This document shows, one piece after another, positions 60,589 to 64,000 of a DNA stretch of 64,000 nt. The stretch lies in contig NW_027506895.1 in NCBI RefSeq assembly GCF_052324685.1, forward strand, positions 738,596 to 802,595, given 5' to 3'. This DNA comes from Brachyhypopomus gauderio (lineage: Eukaryota; Chordata; Actinopteri; Gymnotiformes; Hypopomidae). The translations under genes and the position numbers were made by a program. Below the pieces are notes generated by a model. That model ran no database searches and was not told the DNA's origin. It worked only from the letters and a program-made list of their open reading frames with translations. The number at the start of each line of letters is the position of its first letter. The stretch's first letter is position 1.

Positions 60589-63500
60589 TAGCTCTTTCTG
60601 TATGCCCATTTGCCTGTCTGTCTGCCTTTCTTTCTGACAGGCTGACAGGGTCACTCAGGAGACTAAAGTCTCCAAGATCTTAGATTCTATTAACTCCTCT
60701 CCTGCTCCTCTCCTCCTCTCTCTTTCTTTCCCTCCCTCCCTCTCTTTCATCCTGTCCTTTTACACTCTTTCATAGCCTGGCATTCTTCCGTGTCCTCATT
60801 TGCAGCTGAAAGGAGCTCTTGGCTGTTCATTTTTACATGTTCACCCCTGAAGAAAAAGGCTCAGTCCCCTTACAAGTGGCTCTGGAAGAATATCCCAGCC
60901 CACCAACCCAAATTGGTATTCTAGGCAGATTGTGCTGGTTGACCCATAGGCGTTCAAAAGGCATTAATCTTTCATGTAAGGATTAACTTCCTGGATTGCT
61001 GCTCTTAAAACCGAATCTTTGTCAGCAGAGATATGGAGACCCCAGTAGTTTTGTGTGTGTGTGTGTGTGTTTCTTCAGCTGCATGTTTTGTCCATCAGGT
61101 CTGTTGAAACAGAGCTGGAAAGTTCTTCTGTTTGTTTGTCATACGGTGGGTTCACTATGCATGTTGTGCGCTTGCCGACCCCTGTGTTTCTGCCCACAAC
61201 AAAGTGTCCTGACGTGCAGGACTGCACATGCCACGTTTGACTTACTTTATCGTTCCACAAAAGGTTTAATGAGTCAAAAGTGAGATGTTTTAGTGAGTCA
61301 AGGTGAGATGTTTTAGTGAGTCAAAGTGAGATGTTTTAGTGAGTCAATGGTAGTGAAAGCCCATGACGCAGAACCTACAGCGTGGTTCTGTTCCCCCGGC
61401 TGAAGCCAGCCTTCCTTTTCCTTTAGTAAACAAACAAATCCGTACGGCGCGCCGCTTTTAAACACCCCCTCCGCATCCATGCTCGCCTCTATTGCCACTT
61501 AGAAGCTCTGTGAGTCCAGATTTGGAAGGATGACGCAGGAGAGAAAGAGGAGCCGGTCCGAGCGTCCGAAGGCAGCCAGCCCTCAGCGGGGCGGTGCACG
61601 CCGCACGCAGGGGGGGATCTGAATCCGGCTCGAGGCCCGCTGCTTTGCGAGCCCCTTTCCTGGGTCCGTGCCAGCACAGCAGAGAGCGGGCAGGCCCGCC
61701 ACTCAGCCAGCTGGGCCGTGACGTGAGCTCGTTAAATCCTTTCATCTGTGCTGTGTGGTGGGCCTGTTAGAAAGTGGGTGGGGTGGGGGGTGGGGTGGGG
61801 TCTGGGTTTTGGCTGGGGTGGCCCCCCCAGGAGGGGGCGCTGTGCCACGGTGCGTCCTGCCTTTCTCTTGCAAGTGCACCCCGTCGTTTGGAGGAAACCC
61901 AGAACTGAGGCCCCCGTGTTTGTGTCTCTGGGCTTCGGTTCAGCGTGCAAAATGTCAACAATCGGTGGAGTGCAGGATTGATCGTGCGAAGTTTTTCTCG
62001 GTGCGATAGTGGTGGAGATTTATACTAGAGTCGCTTTCCTGTCCTAAGTAGTGAACTCTGTGAAACTGCTGTGTGCAGTACATGTGTGTCGAGACAGCGG
62101 TGCTGGGATGGCCTCACAGCGGCCACACAGATGTGCTCTATGTCGGCCTTTCCCTTTCTAGTCAGTGTGTGCACGCGTTCCTCTACTCTCATTTAATAAA
62201 GCAGTTGACACTGGCAGATACTGTATCACAAACACACACACACACACACTCTCTCTCTTTTCTTCTGTGGCTTTAATAATGAAGACAGGAAAAAGCTCTT
62301 TGACCTGAATCCCTGCTAAAGCGCTTGGCTACTTTTGCGGTGCTCCTCGAATTCCTCCACTGTGTCTGGACTCTTTTGCTCTTCCAAATGCCCCGGGCGG
62401 AAACCAGCAGTGCGCACAGCACACGGGGGCCATGCCGGCTCTGGGAGTGACATCACGCAAGCCCACAGTTCTCTTTTTTATGCCAGAGTGGCAATAGAGA
62501 GAGGGAGAGACAGAGAGGGAGAGACAGAGAGAGTGTGTGGTGGAGAGAAACCAAAAGAGAGAAAGAGTGTTTGAGACCGAAAAAGAGAGAGCGATTGAGA
62601 GAAACGGGGAGATCTAAAGACAGAAATCACTTTCTCATTGTTTGCAATCAAGCTGTGTGTCTGTGTGTATGAGAGAGGGAGAGAGAGAGAGAGAGAGAAA
62701 TGAAGAGAGATTGTGGTGTGGTGCACTGTGATCTGTTGGATGGAAAATAAAATAACAATTGTGCAGCTGATGTTTTTGAATCCAAGCGAAGGAGAGACCG
62801 TTGAAAACACGTGTGTGAGAGAAAGCAGTACTATGATTAAACGGTGAAAAAGACCCTTTCTCAACACTGCATCGTGTTATTCTCAAGAGTATGGCAGTGG
62901 TCAAATCATTGTCTTCCGTGTGCCTGTGTGTAAACGGAGGCGTGAGTGTGTGCTTCATGTACCAGAAGATAAGCACAACAGGGTGACAGAAGTGTTAGCA
63001 AATGTTGAACACAGGAAGAAACCTCAAATATTCAAGCTTAAAAAGATTTAAGTGCACAGGGCCTCTAAGCAGAGCTGAAGAACTCGCAAACAAACCTGCT
63101 CCTTTATTTACTTTGCATCTCAGGAAGTCATTATGTCGTCTCCCTAAAAGGGCCATATTTCTTAAATAATCTTTGCAGAATAACCCAAGTTTGAAAGAAA
63201 CCTTTACAACTCTTTAAAGATCAGGCAGGATGACGGGATCTTGTATTTACGTAATGAAAAATGAATGAATATGCACACTGTATTTTGTAAAGAGCAGCAT
63301 CGTTGGTTTTGTTTTGTTTCGGAGGTGTGGCTGTTGACATTTTGATTTAGTTGGGATTAAACCAAGACCCACGTTATGTCACACAGTCCTGTGACTGTAA
63401 TCCTGGGTTTATGACTTGATAAGCATCGCTCTCTCCTGTCAAACGTATTTGTACTCTGCACTATGAACTGTCATAACCAATTAGCGTCTAATGAAGCAGA

Positions 63501-64000
63501 ATTTTTAGTCTTACCCGACAAACAAATAGTAGAACGAGATTCTGTCTGTCTCCTTCCTGTCACATGACGCAAAAGGGGCAACGTGAATCTGATACGATGT
63601 TAAACCGAGACCTTGTTTAGCCACAGCTGTATGAGCAAAGGGCAGTTTGGGTTGGAGCAGAACGATCTATTTTAAGGCTGCAGTCGCTTTGAGCGATTTT
63701 TGAACTGGTCTGGTGCTGCCTGCAGACGGACTGGCACGGCTCCCGTTTAAGTATGTCCAGTTAGTTTTACCCATCATGCCCTTGTGCGCACCGAGGGCTG
63801 TGTTTACACTCGGCCGATGTAATGACATCCGTGCTCCGCCGCTTTTACATGGGCATTTCCTATTTGTCTTTGGGTGTTTTCACATGAAATTCCCTACAGC
63901 TGTTTTGTTGCAAATTTCGTGCAGTAAGTTCTTTGGCATTTAGAATGAATGTAAAGCATGTATTATTATTGAGGTTCGGTTTCACATCTGTGGTGATCTA
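59410..64000 (+). other. Intron 1 (partial) of the tolloid-like gene
   Basis: No further tolloid exon was found before the window ends, consistent with the long first introns of this family. Contents are simple repeats only: (TC)n-(AC)n at about 60,514-60,583, a GA-rich tract at about 62,490-62,700, and a three-fold repeat of GTGAGATGTTTTAGTGAGTC at about 61,280-61,345. No transposon ends or other genes were recognised. Confidence 0.55.
60514..60583. repeat. Compound (TC)n(AC)n microsatellite
   Basis: About 13 TC units run directly into about 21 AC units in the tolloid intron. Confidence 0.96.

Overview
This window is nuclear DNA from a ray-finned (teleost) fish. The evidence is intron-rich vertebrate genes with canonical splice sites, very long CA/TG, CT and TA microsatellites, homopolymer G/C tracts, and abundant Tc1-like and hAT-type DNA transposons of kinds common in fish. 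No bacterial-type operon, CRISPR array, rRNA or tRNA was recognised. The species cannot be named from the sequence alone. || Layout. (1) About 1-5.3 kb: 3' flank and probable 3' UTR of antxr1, with a Tc1-like fragment. (2) 5.3-30.5 kb, minus strand: antxr1, a single-pass von Willebrand A receptor. I could place 17 coding exons; the one expected between 17,601 and 21,035 was not found. Its introns hold three large minisatellites (16-, 27- and 53-bp units), a CpG-dense block and a TA-cored palindrome. (3) 31.9-33.5 kb, minus: a complete four-exon beta-microseminoprotein (msmb-like) gene. (4) 34.3-35.9 kb, minus: a tandem-duplicated, broken copy of the same gene, split by a 718-bp hAT element with a perfect 8-bp target duplication. 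(5) 36.5-41.4 kb: transposon graveyard, including a three-level nest (hAT element, inside it a solo LTR, inside that a small hAT element) and Tc1-like remnants. (6) 41.5-53.9 kb, plus: kansl3, reconstructed over 20 coding exons plus a possible stop-only last exon. It has a CpG-rich 5' end, one GC-AG intron and several splice sites built against TG repeats. (7) 54.0-59.26 kb: intergenic, with one exon-like minus-strand ORF of unknown identity. (8) 59.27 kb to the end, plus: first coding exon of a tolloid/BMP1-family metalloprotease (best match tll1), followed by the start of a long first intron. || The genes do not form a functional pathway. Antxr1 is a collagen/matrix receptor, the microseminoprotein is a small secreted cysteine-rich protein, Kansl3 is a subunit of the NSL histone-acetyltransferase complex, and Tll1 is a secreted astacin protease. 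The most unusual features are structural: tandem arrays that repeat splice-donor-like words beside real antxr1 exons, TG-tract splice sites in kansl3, and the recent tandem duplication and decay of msmb. All homology calls come from remembered family sequences and splice-site consistency; no database search was run.
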